A DNA stretch of 64,000 nt, from positions 1,648,897 to 1,712,896 of the forward strand of contig CM074807.1 in the NCBI GenBank assembly GCA_037447605.1. Direction: 5' to 3'. Of this stretch, positions 46,201 to 55,107 are shown one piece after another (the stretch's first letter is position 1; every line of letters starts with the position of its first letter). Source of the stretch: Zygnema circumcarinatum. Taxonomy: Eukaryota > Streptophyta > Zygnematophyceae > Zygnematales > Zygnemataceae. Under the pieces are notes generated by a model. That model was given only the letters and a program-made list of their open reading frames with translations. It was not told the DNA's origin and searched no databases. The position numbers were made by a program, and so were the translations under genes.

Positions 46201-49200
46201 CGAGCTGCGGAAAGGTAGAAACAAATGCGAAATCTGAGAAGGAATCATGGCATTTTAATTTGAGTTTTACGATCTAGCAAAAGGAGGTAGAAGAAAGAAA
46301 GAGAGACCTGCACAGGAACAAAGCAATTTTAGCTCGTTTTTTTGGTTTTCCAGTCTGCAAGAAGGAAACGAAGAGCACAGAGTCAGGATGCTTGAATCCC
46401 CTGAATTTTCTCTCTCCTTCATGGCATCAGACATTTTTGCATAATCAGGAATCACTTCTTCATGGAGATGGATTTGATTTTTATAATGGGTAAGTAAGTT
46501 GCAGGGTGACAATAGGTTGAAAATTACATCGTTTGAGCAAGTGGCCTTCAACGGCTGGCTAGGCTTACTGCTCATTCTGCAGCAGCAACCGGCCATTGTG
46601 AATGTGGAAGCGAGCGGTGCCAACTTCATCAACTACAACGGAGTTAGTAATAACTTGGCTCCCTTGAACACTCGTCATTTCTTTATTTTTCAGTTCGATC
46701 CTCTACCATTTGGGAAAAACGACCTTTCTGCTTCGATATTCTCAAGACGCTCATGTCATGACTCTGAAGTGTTGGCATCAGCGACATTGCTTACAGAACT
46801 TCATTTCCCATATTCATTTGACAAAACACTCATGTTTAACAGCAAAATCCATTTCGTTGCAGGACGTATTTGACGATGAAGATTGCTTCTCCAACGGAGT
46901 GGATCACAGCGTGGTGGTGGTCGGCTACGACTTGAGCGCGGATCCACCCTTTTGGATCATCCGCAACTCGTGGGGCCAAAACTGGGGCGAGCAGGGCTAC
47001 ATGCGGATCAAAATATCCGCCGGTTTGGGGATATGCGGGATCAACAGCCTTCCTGCTCTCATGCCGGTAGTGAAGTCTGCGGGTGAGAGGGGTTCAGCAC
47101 TCGCTTCTTCATTGCCTTGAATGTTGGCGTTGTAGCGTCTTTATACGCGAGGAAACTAAGCAACCTCAAACCTCCGAACTTTATCTTGGAGGGCTAATTT
47201 TCGTCATTAGAAGTTTTGCGAACTGCCTTTGACGCTTGGATATAATCAAACAACATCTTGCATCATTCAACGAGGGGTGGATGTTTTGGAAGGAGATTAG
47301 CCAACCTCCTAAAGATATTAAAAAAAAATAGCACAAAATCAGCCATGTCTAAGTTTACATGTTGAGGCATCTCTTGAGAACATGTCTAACTATGCACATG
47401 AGGTAATGTTACACGCCACATGCGGCTTTGATTGCGAGGTACAAGGCTAAGACTGTTCTTGTGGTTGTCCCATCAAATTCAATCAATCACCTAAACGACG
47501 TTTTTCACAGAGCTAACTGGTCAGTTTGTTGAGAGGATGGCGACATTTCTCGAAACTCAGCGAGAGAATGTGTGTACGCTTGATTTTTTGGACTTTGTCG
47601 ACCATTTCACCCTCTCAGTCTCAGCTTTTAGCAAGGAATAAGTATTGATCTTGTTCGTACTCTCGTGTCTGATGGGTGCAGATGATGATCCATGCTTTAC
47701 AAGAAACTACGCCAGTACAGTTCTGACGGCCACAATTGGACCAGGTACAATGAACCCGTGCGGAAATGGTGTGTGTACTGTAAATGGTCCAACGAACCTA
47801 TGCCGCTGCTCGAAGGGCTTCACGGCAGTGACCAACAGCGACAACTCGCAAACATGTGCACCACGTGGGTGACCAATTCCGTTATTGTGTCGATGTTCAC
47901 GTCTGCGCATGTCTGTCATTGAATGAACTAACCTTCGAATTCCTTCTTCATCAAATGGTGTACCACTCCGTGCATCATTTCTGATCAACGCGTTTGCATG
48001 TAACAACCCAGACCAATGACGTACAGTGTAATTGCTCTTCACCTCTGAGTTCCATTCACTTCAATGCAAGTCTAGTCTTCCAAAAGGCGCTGCTTCATTG
48101 CTGTTCCATGTCGTACGAGTCGACCCTAAAAATCCTAAAAACCCTAAAAACCCTAAAAACAAAACCTCCTCCTCCTCCTCCTCCTCCTCCTCCTCCCTCT
48201 CCTCTCCCTCTCCCTCTCCCTCTCCCTCTCCCTCTCCCGCGCAGTCTCCCCCTGCACCTTCGCCGCGCGCAACCCCTGCGGCGCGGGCACGTGTCTCAAC
48301 GCGGCGGCGCCACCTGGCACGTACGCCTGCGCGTGCCCGCTCGGGTACGCCGCCGACTCGCCGGACGGCGCCCACACGTGCGTGCCAGGTCAGATCGTCT
48401 TGTCCTTTCTGAAACCGATGAAATGGTTCGTAAGAAAGGTCATGACTGCACGGTTCATTCTGCACCAATTATCAATTTCACATTGGAGGAGCGTTATAGC
48501 GATGCAATCGAACGCAACCTCTTCTTGAGTTGAAGAACATGGAAGATGAATAGTGGCGGGTCCAGAACTGGAGGTTAGGAGGGGGTTGACCAGTGAGTTG
48601 GGAAAACAAATCTGAAATTTGAGTGTATTTTTGCTATTCAAAGGCGATCAGTCGGTAACAGCTTTTCAAAATTTGAGTGTGGGTTAAGGGCCCCCCAGCA
48701 CCCCCCCGGGGATCGGCCTCCGACCCAAAGTATGTATATAACAGTCTTACCTAAACAATCACACGAATGTCTTATCACTTTTTGCTACTCTTTTTCTCAA
48801 TGAAACTACGACTCGTTTCTGAGGGCTTACCAACCCATAGCTCTGATTGGTTTGTATGTCGACTTCAGCCGCAATAGCTACAGGATTGCAGTACATTACT
48901 GTGCCAGCCGGCGCCAACATGAGTTGCTACGACATATTTAACATGTATGGCATCAAGGGAGACGTTTTCGTAGCCCAAAATCAGGTCAGTAAGAGAGCGC
49001 ACATCTCTCACAAGAAACTTTCGTAGATCTCTCGCACTTGTCGCAAATTTACATCTAGGAAAGGCTACAAGCTGGTGTTTTTACAACCTCTGTTTCTTCC
49101 CCTACTACGCTCTCTTTGTGCTCATGTTTGCTGTGTTCATGCCACAATCTCTTGTGCGCTTTGCAGAGGCTGAATTGCCTATTGCCCTTGCCGGGGGGTA

Positions 49201-50427
49201 CAGTGGTGAATGTCACCAATTTCAAAAACTGTTCTGTGGTGTACGCTGTCAATGAGGTCAGCTTCCATCTTCTGTGTCTCCACTTATTAAGCTCCTCTTG
49301 ATTTCTATTCTCCGAGTTTAATGTCTGACTCATGTTGTACGGCTCTGCTGAGGGTTGACTTCTCCGTTCCTACTTTTTCTTCAGGGTGACACGTGTGAGG
49401 CAATTGCATCATATTTCAACATTACCTCGATATATGGGCTCGGCTCTCCCAATCCGGACTTGGACTGCTCGCAGCTCCGACCTTTCCAGCAGGTACAGCC
49501 TATGAACGTGGAAGGGGCGAGGCTCAATTCTTAACATGTTCGCTAAAATTCATCTGATAAGATGAAAGCGTGAAGCACAGCATAGCTTGTGTGCTCAAAT
49601 GGCTTCATATTGTGAACGGCTATTTGCTTAAACGCACTGCTGCTTAATAATAAAGTCAAAACAACTTTTCTTGAAGATCTGATCGAATTCTAGAAGCAGC
49701 GCGAAAAATACGTACTAATTAAATTCTGCAGTGTACGAGGCACGGCATGCCATCATGAAAAGACTTGAGTGGTATCGAATTATGGGTGCAGGTCTGCATT
49801 CAGAGGGGAGCTCTTGTCTATCCGGGGCCATGCACAAACCTTTACGATGTCCAGTCCGAGGAATCCTGCTTCTCCATCATAAGCAAATACCTGAACGGAA
49901 GCATTTGGAAGTTCTACACACTCAATCCCGGAGTGTATTGCGGCAAGTTGTTTCTCTCCCCGAGCGGCAGCGCTCCGATTGGGCAGCAGGTAAGAAAAGG
50001 ACAAAGGAAAGCGTAGGGTCATGCATATGTGAAAATCGTTACCATTATCGTTTGCATTTCCCTTTAAAAAGTTTATATCAACATGGACTGAGTGAATGAA
50101 GGTGTGGTCGGCTTTTGTGGTTGAATTGGGTGTGTGGCGGTCTTGTCAATCGCAGAATGATTTGTTTTTTTTTTTTTTTTCTAACAACTGAACTATGTCT
50201 TACCTGCATCCTCCTTGCAGGTCTGTCTGGAAGCTGCCGATCTCGGCGCCAGTCCCACCTGTACCGGCAACACATACACGTTGAAGACAGGAGATAAATG
50301 CGCTAGTCTTAGTAAATGCTTCACAAAAAGGGAGAGTTTTAAAAAGCTCAATCGCTTCGCGTGCACTGGTTTAGCCTTGAAAAAGAACAAGATTATTTGT
50401 GTTCCTAAGACGAGCTCATGCTCGTAA
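34222..50427 (+). CDS. mosaic secreted protein: PAN/F5-8C/Pro-rich/LRR/EGF/papain/EGF/LysM
   Basis: One gene model of 24 exon segments, more than 1,475 residues. Exons: 34222-34693, 35318-35629, 35906-36017 [gap] 36028-36045, 38381-38833, 39941-40195, 40488-40712, 41009-41138, 43592-43663, 43849-43920, 44342-44413, 44635-44706, 44943-45286, 45540-45728, 45988-46214, 46505-46642, 46863-47082, 47682-47864, 48245-48388, 48869-48984, 49167-49256, 49385-49492, 49792-49989, 50221-50427 (TAA). Every junction outside the gap agrees in phase, the main argument that it is a single gene. The start at 34222 gives a signal-peptide-like run (FHTLALLLVLVLHSAL), but the duplicate PAN3 exon has an acceptor at the matching place, so a separate upstream exon is possible. 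Likely secreted, with glycan-binding ends and a central cysteine protease. Splitting into two or more genes is the alternative; transcript data would decide. Confidence 0.65.
36018..36027. other. assembly gap (10 N) inside an F5/8C exon
   Basis: Ten Ns interrupt the first F5/8C domain after about 37 residues. By comparison with the second copy, about 110 residues (over 300 bp) are missing, so the true gap is probably longer than shown. The bases just after it (to 36045) look like the end of an exon of the same type (FGGYG before a GTACGT donor). Confidence 0.85.
36046..38380. repeat. large intron with three diverged repeat copies
   Basis: Within this 2.3-kb intron three diverged copies of a unit are recognisable, near 36418-36845, 37124-37395 and 37395-37830. 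Shared elements recur in order: ACTATGACA(G/A)CATCC, a CT-rich tract, a TGCTTC(A)AGAG element, GCAGAAGC(T/C)ATGC followed by TCTCAGAGC, and AGCTCTCCCTCCT with GATGCCAG. No coding capacity is visible. Confidence 0.65.
38940..39090. repeat. degenerate CCCTAAA-like tract in an intron
   Basis: Imperfect CCCTAAACCCTAAAC-type units mixed with CACCATACACCGTATACCC variants lie in the intron after the second F5/8C exon. They are on the opposite strand orientation to the tract at 32.7 kb. Confidence 0.7.
40488..40712 (+). repeat. extensin-like SPPP exon built on a 12-bp repeat
   Basis: This phase 1-1 exon of the mosaic gene encodes about 11 SPPP units followed by PRSPPPRPPPRPPPPPLS. The DNA is a near-perfect 12-bp tandem repeat (CCCTCCATCTCC) from about 40514 to 40645. 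SPPP motifs are typical of hydroxyproline-rich extensin/pherophorin wall glycoproteins, which are hydroxylated and glycosylated; here it forms a rigid rod between the PAN3 and LRR modules. Confidence 0.85.
41009..45286 (+). other. LRR N-cap, five LRRs and first EGF-like module
   Basis: Exon 41009-41138 is an LRR N-terminal cap (VVALLEFKRAIANDVLRNW, then CSWDGIVC). Four exons of exactly 72 nt, phase 2-2, each encode one plant-type LRR: NNLLTGAIPSSFSNLTSL, NQLTGRIPSFFGNLQAL, NQLSGPIPASIGALRAL and NQLTGNIPTSFGGLLSI. Exon 44943-45286 has a fifth, degenerate LRR, then a Cys-rich segment (CAGIDVNCFSGLDSDC) and an EGF-like end (CGGNGFCSYNESQPFCTC), exiting in phase 1. The 72-nt exon design is that of land-plant LRR receptors. 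The intron 41139-43591 is 2.45 kb and might hide further repeats, though I found none. Confidence 0.85.
45540..47082 (+). other. papain-family (C1A) cysteine protease domain
   Basis: Four exons encode a full C1A catalytic domain of about 190 residues after a short linker. The oxyanion Gln and nucleophile are in VKDQGTCNACWVFSAI (split by the intron after 45728). LAEQQVLTCS, LSGGWPQETLDYA and the ITSFEQVAFNGWLGLLLIL plus PAIVNVEASGANFINYNG strands follow. The catalytic His is in DHSVVVVGYD and the Asn in WIIRNSWGQNWGEQGYMRI. All four catalytic residues are intact. The usual I29 (ERFNIN) inhibitory prodomain is absent; the EGF-like module and about 45 linker residues sit where it should be. Confidence 0.9.
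47682..48388 (+). other. two EGF-like modules after the protease
   Basis: Two single-exon modules, 47682-47864 and 48245-48388, both phase 1-1. The first reads CGNGVCTVNGPTNLCRCSKG, then ends CAP; the second CGAGTCLNAAAPPGTYACAC, then ends CVP. Six-Cys spacing is EGF-like. The intron before the second ends in CCT and CCCTCT microsatellites. Confidence 0.8.
48121..48240. repeat. telomere-like CCCTAAAAA units and (CCT)n/(CCCTCT)n tract
   Basis: Four CCCTAAAAA-like units (48122-48160) are followed by about nine CCT triplets and seven CCCTCT hexamers, running to the splice acceptor of the next EGF exon. The pyrimidine repeat doubles as an extreme polypyrimidine tract. Confidence 0.85.
48869..50427 (+). 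other. Cys-rich LysM-like C-terminal region
   Basis: Five phase-0 exons encode about 240 residues. LysM-like segments are YAVNEGDTCEAIASYFNI, SEESCFSIISKYLNGSIWKF (followed by TLNPGVYC) and YTLKTGDKCASLSKCF (followed by LNRFACTG). The first exon (YITVPAGANMSCYDIFNMYG) is a weaker copy. The Cys placement in TLNP-x2-C and linkers such as VCI and VCLEA is typical of fungal and plant secreted LysM proteins that bind chitin or peptidoglycan-type glycans. It ends at TAA with no transmembrane or GPI segment. Confidence 0.75.
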
Positions 50428-51923
50428 ACAAGCGGCTGCATGAGGCAATGGCGTGTTTGGGCATGACCGGCTGAAAGACAGCAAGAGGGCATTTCCAACT
50501 TGTAGGGTATGTGAGGCAGGAGGGGGTGGTTATGACTTTTGGGGTATTTCAGACAGCAAGAGTGTGTTTTCTACTTCTGGGGAATTTTACTGGGACGGCT
50601 GCAACGGCGGGCCCTGCTCCACCCGCTCGTGGAACACAGTGTGCTATGGCGGAACGGACTTGCAATGGTCGTAGAGGAAGATGGCCCCATATAGTGCACA
50701 GGAAAGGATCAATATCGAGAGCCCATGTGAAAACATAACAAAGTAAAGTAAAGCGGTTGAGAAAAGAGCGTTGCTTGATGCAATGTTGTTGTAGAGGGGG
50801 CTAAGCCTCCTTTAAGCATAAACATACATAAATTAAAATGAAATAAAAATAAAAACAAAAAAAAAGGCTGAATTTTCAAAATCTGAGGGGGGGCTTAGCC
50901 TCCCCACCTTGTATTTGCAGGTCCGCCAATGTGAACGAAGTGCCATCCATGGTCATGGCCCACGCGGACGGGCATCGTTGGATGCATGTGCGTTGCATGA
51001 TGTGGCGTGCATGCGCGATATACATACATATATACATACATACATACATGTGATGGTCCATCCATGACATCCATGGTTCATCGCGCGCTGGAGTCTGGAC
51101 CTTGACCGACCGCCCGGAAGCGAAGGTGGCAGAACAGCACAGAACCCGCAACCCGTGAGTGAAGCTTTCCTCTGTTCTGCTCTGAGCAGGCGCGCAGACG
51201 GCGCTGCTGCTGCTGCTGCTGCTGCTGGTTTGCGGACCCTGAAGCCTTTTCTGCATTCGCAGACAGAGCGTTCCGTTTCTGCAGATAGAGGGCTGCTCTT
51301 CTGCAGGCTGCTCTTTAGTCGTCCGTTACGTACGGCTCTGCGCAACGGGAGCAGCAGAATTGCAGGCGAAGCTGGTCCGCCTTGGAAGGGGGCGGAGAGG
51401 AGTCCGTCCATCATTTCTGTGAGCGGCAGGTGAGTGCTTAATTCAAGGAGAGGGCTTTCGCCTTTCAGTCGGTGGGCTTTGGATTTGGAGATCTGGACTG
51501 GTTTATTTGAAAAGCACACCTTTTGTGTTCGCGGTCCTTTCTGCCTACGGTTTGAAGGGAAACGCGATAAACGGCGTCGCTGCTTGCTTGGCTTAATCAG
51601 TTGAAATTATCCTTTCAGGTCTGTCTTCTGGATTTTAGTTAGTTTGCATGCCATCAAGTGATGCCCATGTTGAGGTTGATGTGTCCGTCTGTACGTCTCC
51701 AGGAGTCCATGTCCTTCAGGTGGCCAATCCGCCTGTAGCTGCTCCGTGACTGTTTCCCTCACAAGATGCTGATGAAGGTGACTGAGAGTTCGCGTTTCTA
51801 TTAGAACAGTTGACGAAAGCGATTCCCAATATGCGCCTCACTCACGCTAATTGTGGTGCCTGCGTGTTTCTGTATTTTTGCTGGCTCAGGGTATCGAAAG
51901 CCTGCAATTCAAATTGTTCAGGC
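50428..51923. other. intergenic plus probable 5' leader of ARGLU1
   Basis: No protein-coding exon recognised. A good donor at 51430 (CAG before GTGAGT) and acceptor ending at 51889 suggest a 5' untranslated intron of the downstream gene. Simple repeats: TACATACA near 51022-51051 and (CTG)n at 51202-51228. AGACAGCAAGAG-type motifs near 50475 and 50550 recur near 54961. Confidence 0.45.
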
Positions 51924-54000
51924 ATGCCACGATCCCCTTCCCCCTCACGCTCTCCTGTTAGGAGGAGCCGGCGATGGTCTCCGTCGCGGTCTCCAGATGC
52001 GCGGCACAGTAAGCGTGGCAGGCGGGATCGCTCCCCGAGGGCCAGGTGGGGGGGCCGTTCCTGCTTCTGCCCACGCCGTCAGTCATCACTATTCCACTTA
52101 GCCCGTGTTTCCCACTCAGTGCTTAAGTTGACAATCCAGCCCTTACGACCACAAGGGACTCCCGACGTTTCAGCGGTTGACGCTTCGCCCGTGTCCAAGG
52201 GGGGAAAATGAATCAAACTAGTAGCAGCAGGTGACTGTGGACTGTGTAATCCATCGTCTGCTTATGCCCCCTTAGGAGGCCTGTTCGCTGGGGTTGGAAC
52301 GACCTATTATCCCCCTGATGCTGCCTGAGAGGGCGTCGTTGTCATAGTGCATGGCATGACAGGCAGCCATGCGAGAGCTGCCGGTTGCCGGGATTTGCTT
52401 CGAGAGCTTCTGCTGCTGCTGTGGGTCGGTACGGTACGCCTTCTGCTGAGCCCTTGGCCTGGAGGTCTCCTTCCTCAGACATCATGGTATTGTTTAGATT
52501 CATACCTCACTCCAGTCGGCCAGTCTGCCATGTGACACTGCATGATGATGCTTGAGCCTGTCGGAGGGTGTGCTTGTGGAGAATGAAATAAGGTGGCTGA
52601 GTGAGTGAGGGCTTACAGGGTTAACCCCTCCACCATGTAGCTCCACGTGTAGCTCAGGCGGGTTTGGACTTCCTGCACAATCGGGCACTTAAGACCGTTG
52701 TGCTAGGGACGTAGCTGATTATGGCTTGATATCCCACAAGTGGGAGGGATGCAAAAAGGCATTTCTCCCGCATCCGCAATAAAACCTATTCACAACATTC
52801 CGACTGGGCTAAATTTCCTTTTAGAACATCGCGGGGTGTAGGCCTCCCAAAGTTAAACTGGAGTGGTCACCTCCAGAAGTCAAGCAGATTTCATCTGTTT
52901 GACCGACAGTTTGTCCATGAGAGAATGTTTACCCTTGCTTCTGACAATGTGTCTGTGTTGCAGGCGCTCCCCTTCTCCGTGGCGCAGCAACAAGAGGCGC
53001 AGTCGCAGTCCCATCCGGCCCCGCTCACCCAGAAAATCAGGGAGTCCTTTAGTGTCCAATGAGCGCAGACGTGCTCTCGAAAAAGCTCGGGAGGAAGAAG
53101 AGCGTGAGAAGAAGAGGTAATAGATTATTTCTGTCAACTTACTTGTCGAGTGGATGGTCCTTAGTGAAGGCGTTCGGAATGGACTGACTGGTTCTATAAA
53201 CTGAATTCGTATTTCTGCACTGCTATTAGTGTAAATAGCAATTTTGCGTCATCATCTTTAAAAAAATAGTTCTTCTGATAGGAACACGGTCTTTGGGTTT
53301 ATCTGATTTAGAAATGCGTTGCGCTTCACTGCAGGCGGCAGCAGGAGGCAGAATTACAGCTTATCGAAGAGGAAACGGCACGACGAGTTGAAGAAGCTAT
53401 TCGGAAGCGGGTAGAGGAGGAACTAAGTTCTGCAAAGATAAAGGCTGAAATTGCTGCGAAGGTAGAAGAAGGCAGACGTAAAATGTTTGACGAAGTTGCT
53501 GCTCAGCTCGCTGCGGAAAAGGAGGCCCAGCTTGCCACGGAGCGACAAAAGGAGGTATGCAAAAGTGTCTTGAGGTAGTCTGGATCAATAATGCCTAGGT
53601 TATTTCAGGCAGTACCTCCAACTGTTGCATTATTGGCAATTAGCTTGACAGAGGTTCAGTTGGCTAAGCAAAGATGACAGCCTTGTGCAAGTAACTGGGT
53701 TTGGCTAACTTTGGGAGCGATGAATGTGGCGTGCAGGAGGCCGCGAGAAAGGAAAAAGAGGAACTGGAGCGGATGTTGGAGGAGAATCGTCGCAAGGTGG
53801 AGGAGGCACAGAGGAAGGCTGCGGAGGAACAGGCACGTGAAGAAGAGCAGAGATATAAAGAGCTGGAGGCTTTGCAGAAGCAGAAGGAAGAGGCAGCTCG
53901 GCGGAAGAAGTTAGAAGAGGAGCAAGCGAGGCTGGAGCAGATGAAGGTGTTGGGGAAGAAAAATGCTCGACCAAAGTTGTCCTTCAGTTTAGGAAAGTGA
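51924..54000 (+). CDS. ARGLU1-like arginine/glutamate-rich nuclear protein
   Basis: Homologue of ARGLU1, a nuclear speckle protein linking splicing and Mediator-dependent transcription. Four exons: 51924-52045, 52964-53116, 53335-53554 and 53737-54000 (TGA), all in phase, 252 residues. Residues 1-75 are an RS-like domain (PRSPSPSRSPVRRSRRWSPS, RRSRSPIRPRSP). The rest is one long Glu/Arg/Lys helix (ERRRALEKAREEEEREKKR, then EELERMLEENRRKVEEAQRK). The signature C-terminus KKNARPKLSFSLGK matches animal and plant ARGLU1. Intron 1 is long (918 bp) and interrupts the RS domain; in vertebrates ARGLU1 has a regulatory retained intron, but whether this one is regulated cannot be told. No RRM is present, so it is not a classical SR protein. 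Confidence 0.9.
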
Positions 54001-55107
54001 ATCACAACATATTTTGTAAATCAGCCTCCCCATCCTGTTTGCTTAAGAGTCGAAAAGGAAGTTTTCGCAGTGGTAATTCCTTGGCCTGTAAGAACATTGT
54101 TCGGTCTTTGGAGCTCAGAATAGCATTTGAGGATAGGATCTTCCCTTTTGTTATCAAAAAAATCAGGTTAGGTAGAAACAGTAAGCAGGTGTTGTAGGCA
54201 GTTATTGGAAACCATGTTGGTTTCAATGTTGTCTCCCTTCAATCCGGTCTTGTTTGGTCATGTCTAATGTCCTCTCTGGGTCAATCAGAAATGAAGGTGT
54301 TGTTGGCTTCAAGCAATTGCTGTTCGAGGAGACACTTTTGGAGCCCTACTTGACCCAATGAAGGCCATTCTTTGTGCTGTCGAATGCCTCATGCGCACTT
54401 TTGCCTGCTTGAAAGGACAAAAAACGATTGGCCTTTCCAATGCCACACCATTGATTTCAAAGCAAAATGCGGCAACCTTTGCTCGCGATTGTCCAAAAAG
54501 GCTAACGAATGGTGAAAGAAAGGATCACAAAATATTTTGCACCGAACTCATTTGAAAGCTACATGTGATTCTTCTGCACCCCTAGCCTCGCCGAGGGGAG
54601 TTTAGTAGTACTGATCTGCAATTTTTTGAGTAAAATTTTGTTGACGTTTGACAAGCCCTAATTTCCTCTGCCTCTGCACTTCAGCATGTGTGCGCCGTAG
54701 AGGGAAGGTACAGTGAGTGAGTGTTCAGTCCCTGTGTCACGGACTCACAGACTCGCAGTGGAGAGCACATCCAACCAGTGGGGGGGATTCAAGGCGGGAG
54801 CTTCAAGCTCAGGCCAGACAGCTATCTCGCATGCCGGCACGGCACTGTATGTTATGGCGGTGGCAAAGAGGCAAAAACTTTACGTTGTCTTTGGAGGCTG
54901 AACGGCTCGCTGAAACCGACCGCGGGGCTTAGCAGGATGGGTTAGAACGCCGTAGTCTGCAAGACAGCAAGAGGATGTCAATCCATTACAAAGGGGGTTT
55001 CGGTTGATGAGGAAGGGAGAGTTCCCGATTCTGCAATTGTGCGGTTGTTCGAAGCATTCTCTCTGTGAAGGCGAAAAGAAAGAAAGAGTCTGGGAAGGCG
55101 GGCGGTG
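54001..55107. other. intergenic, no gene recognised
   Basis: Contains the 3' end of ARGLU1 and the promoter of MAU2. Short frames at 54717-54945 overlap in three registers and have no domain. A TGTTATGGCGG motif near 54848 and AGACAGCAAGAGG near 54961 have counterparts near 50640 and 50475. Confidence 0.45.
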
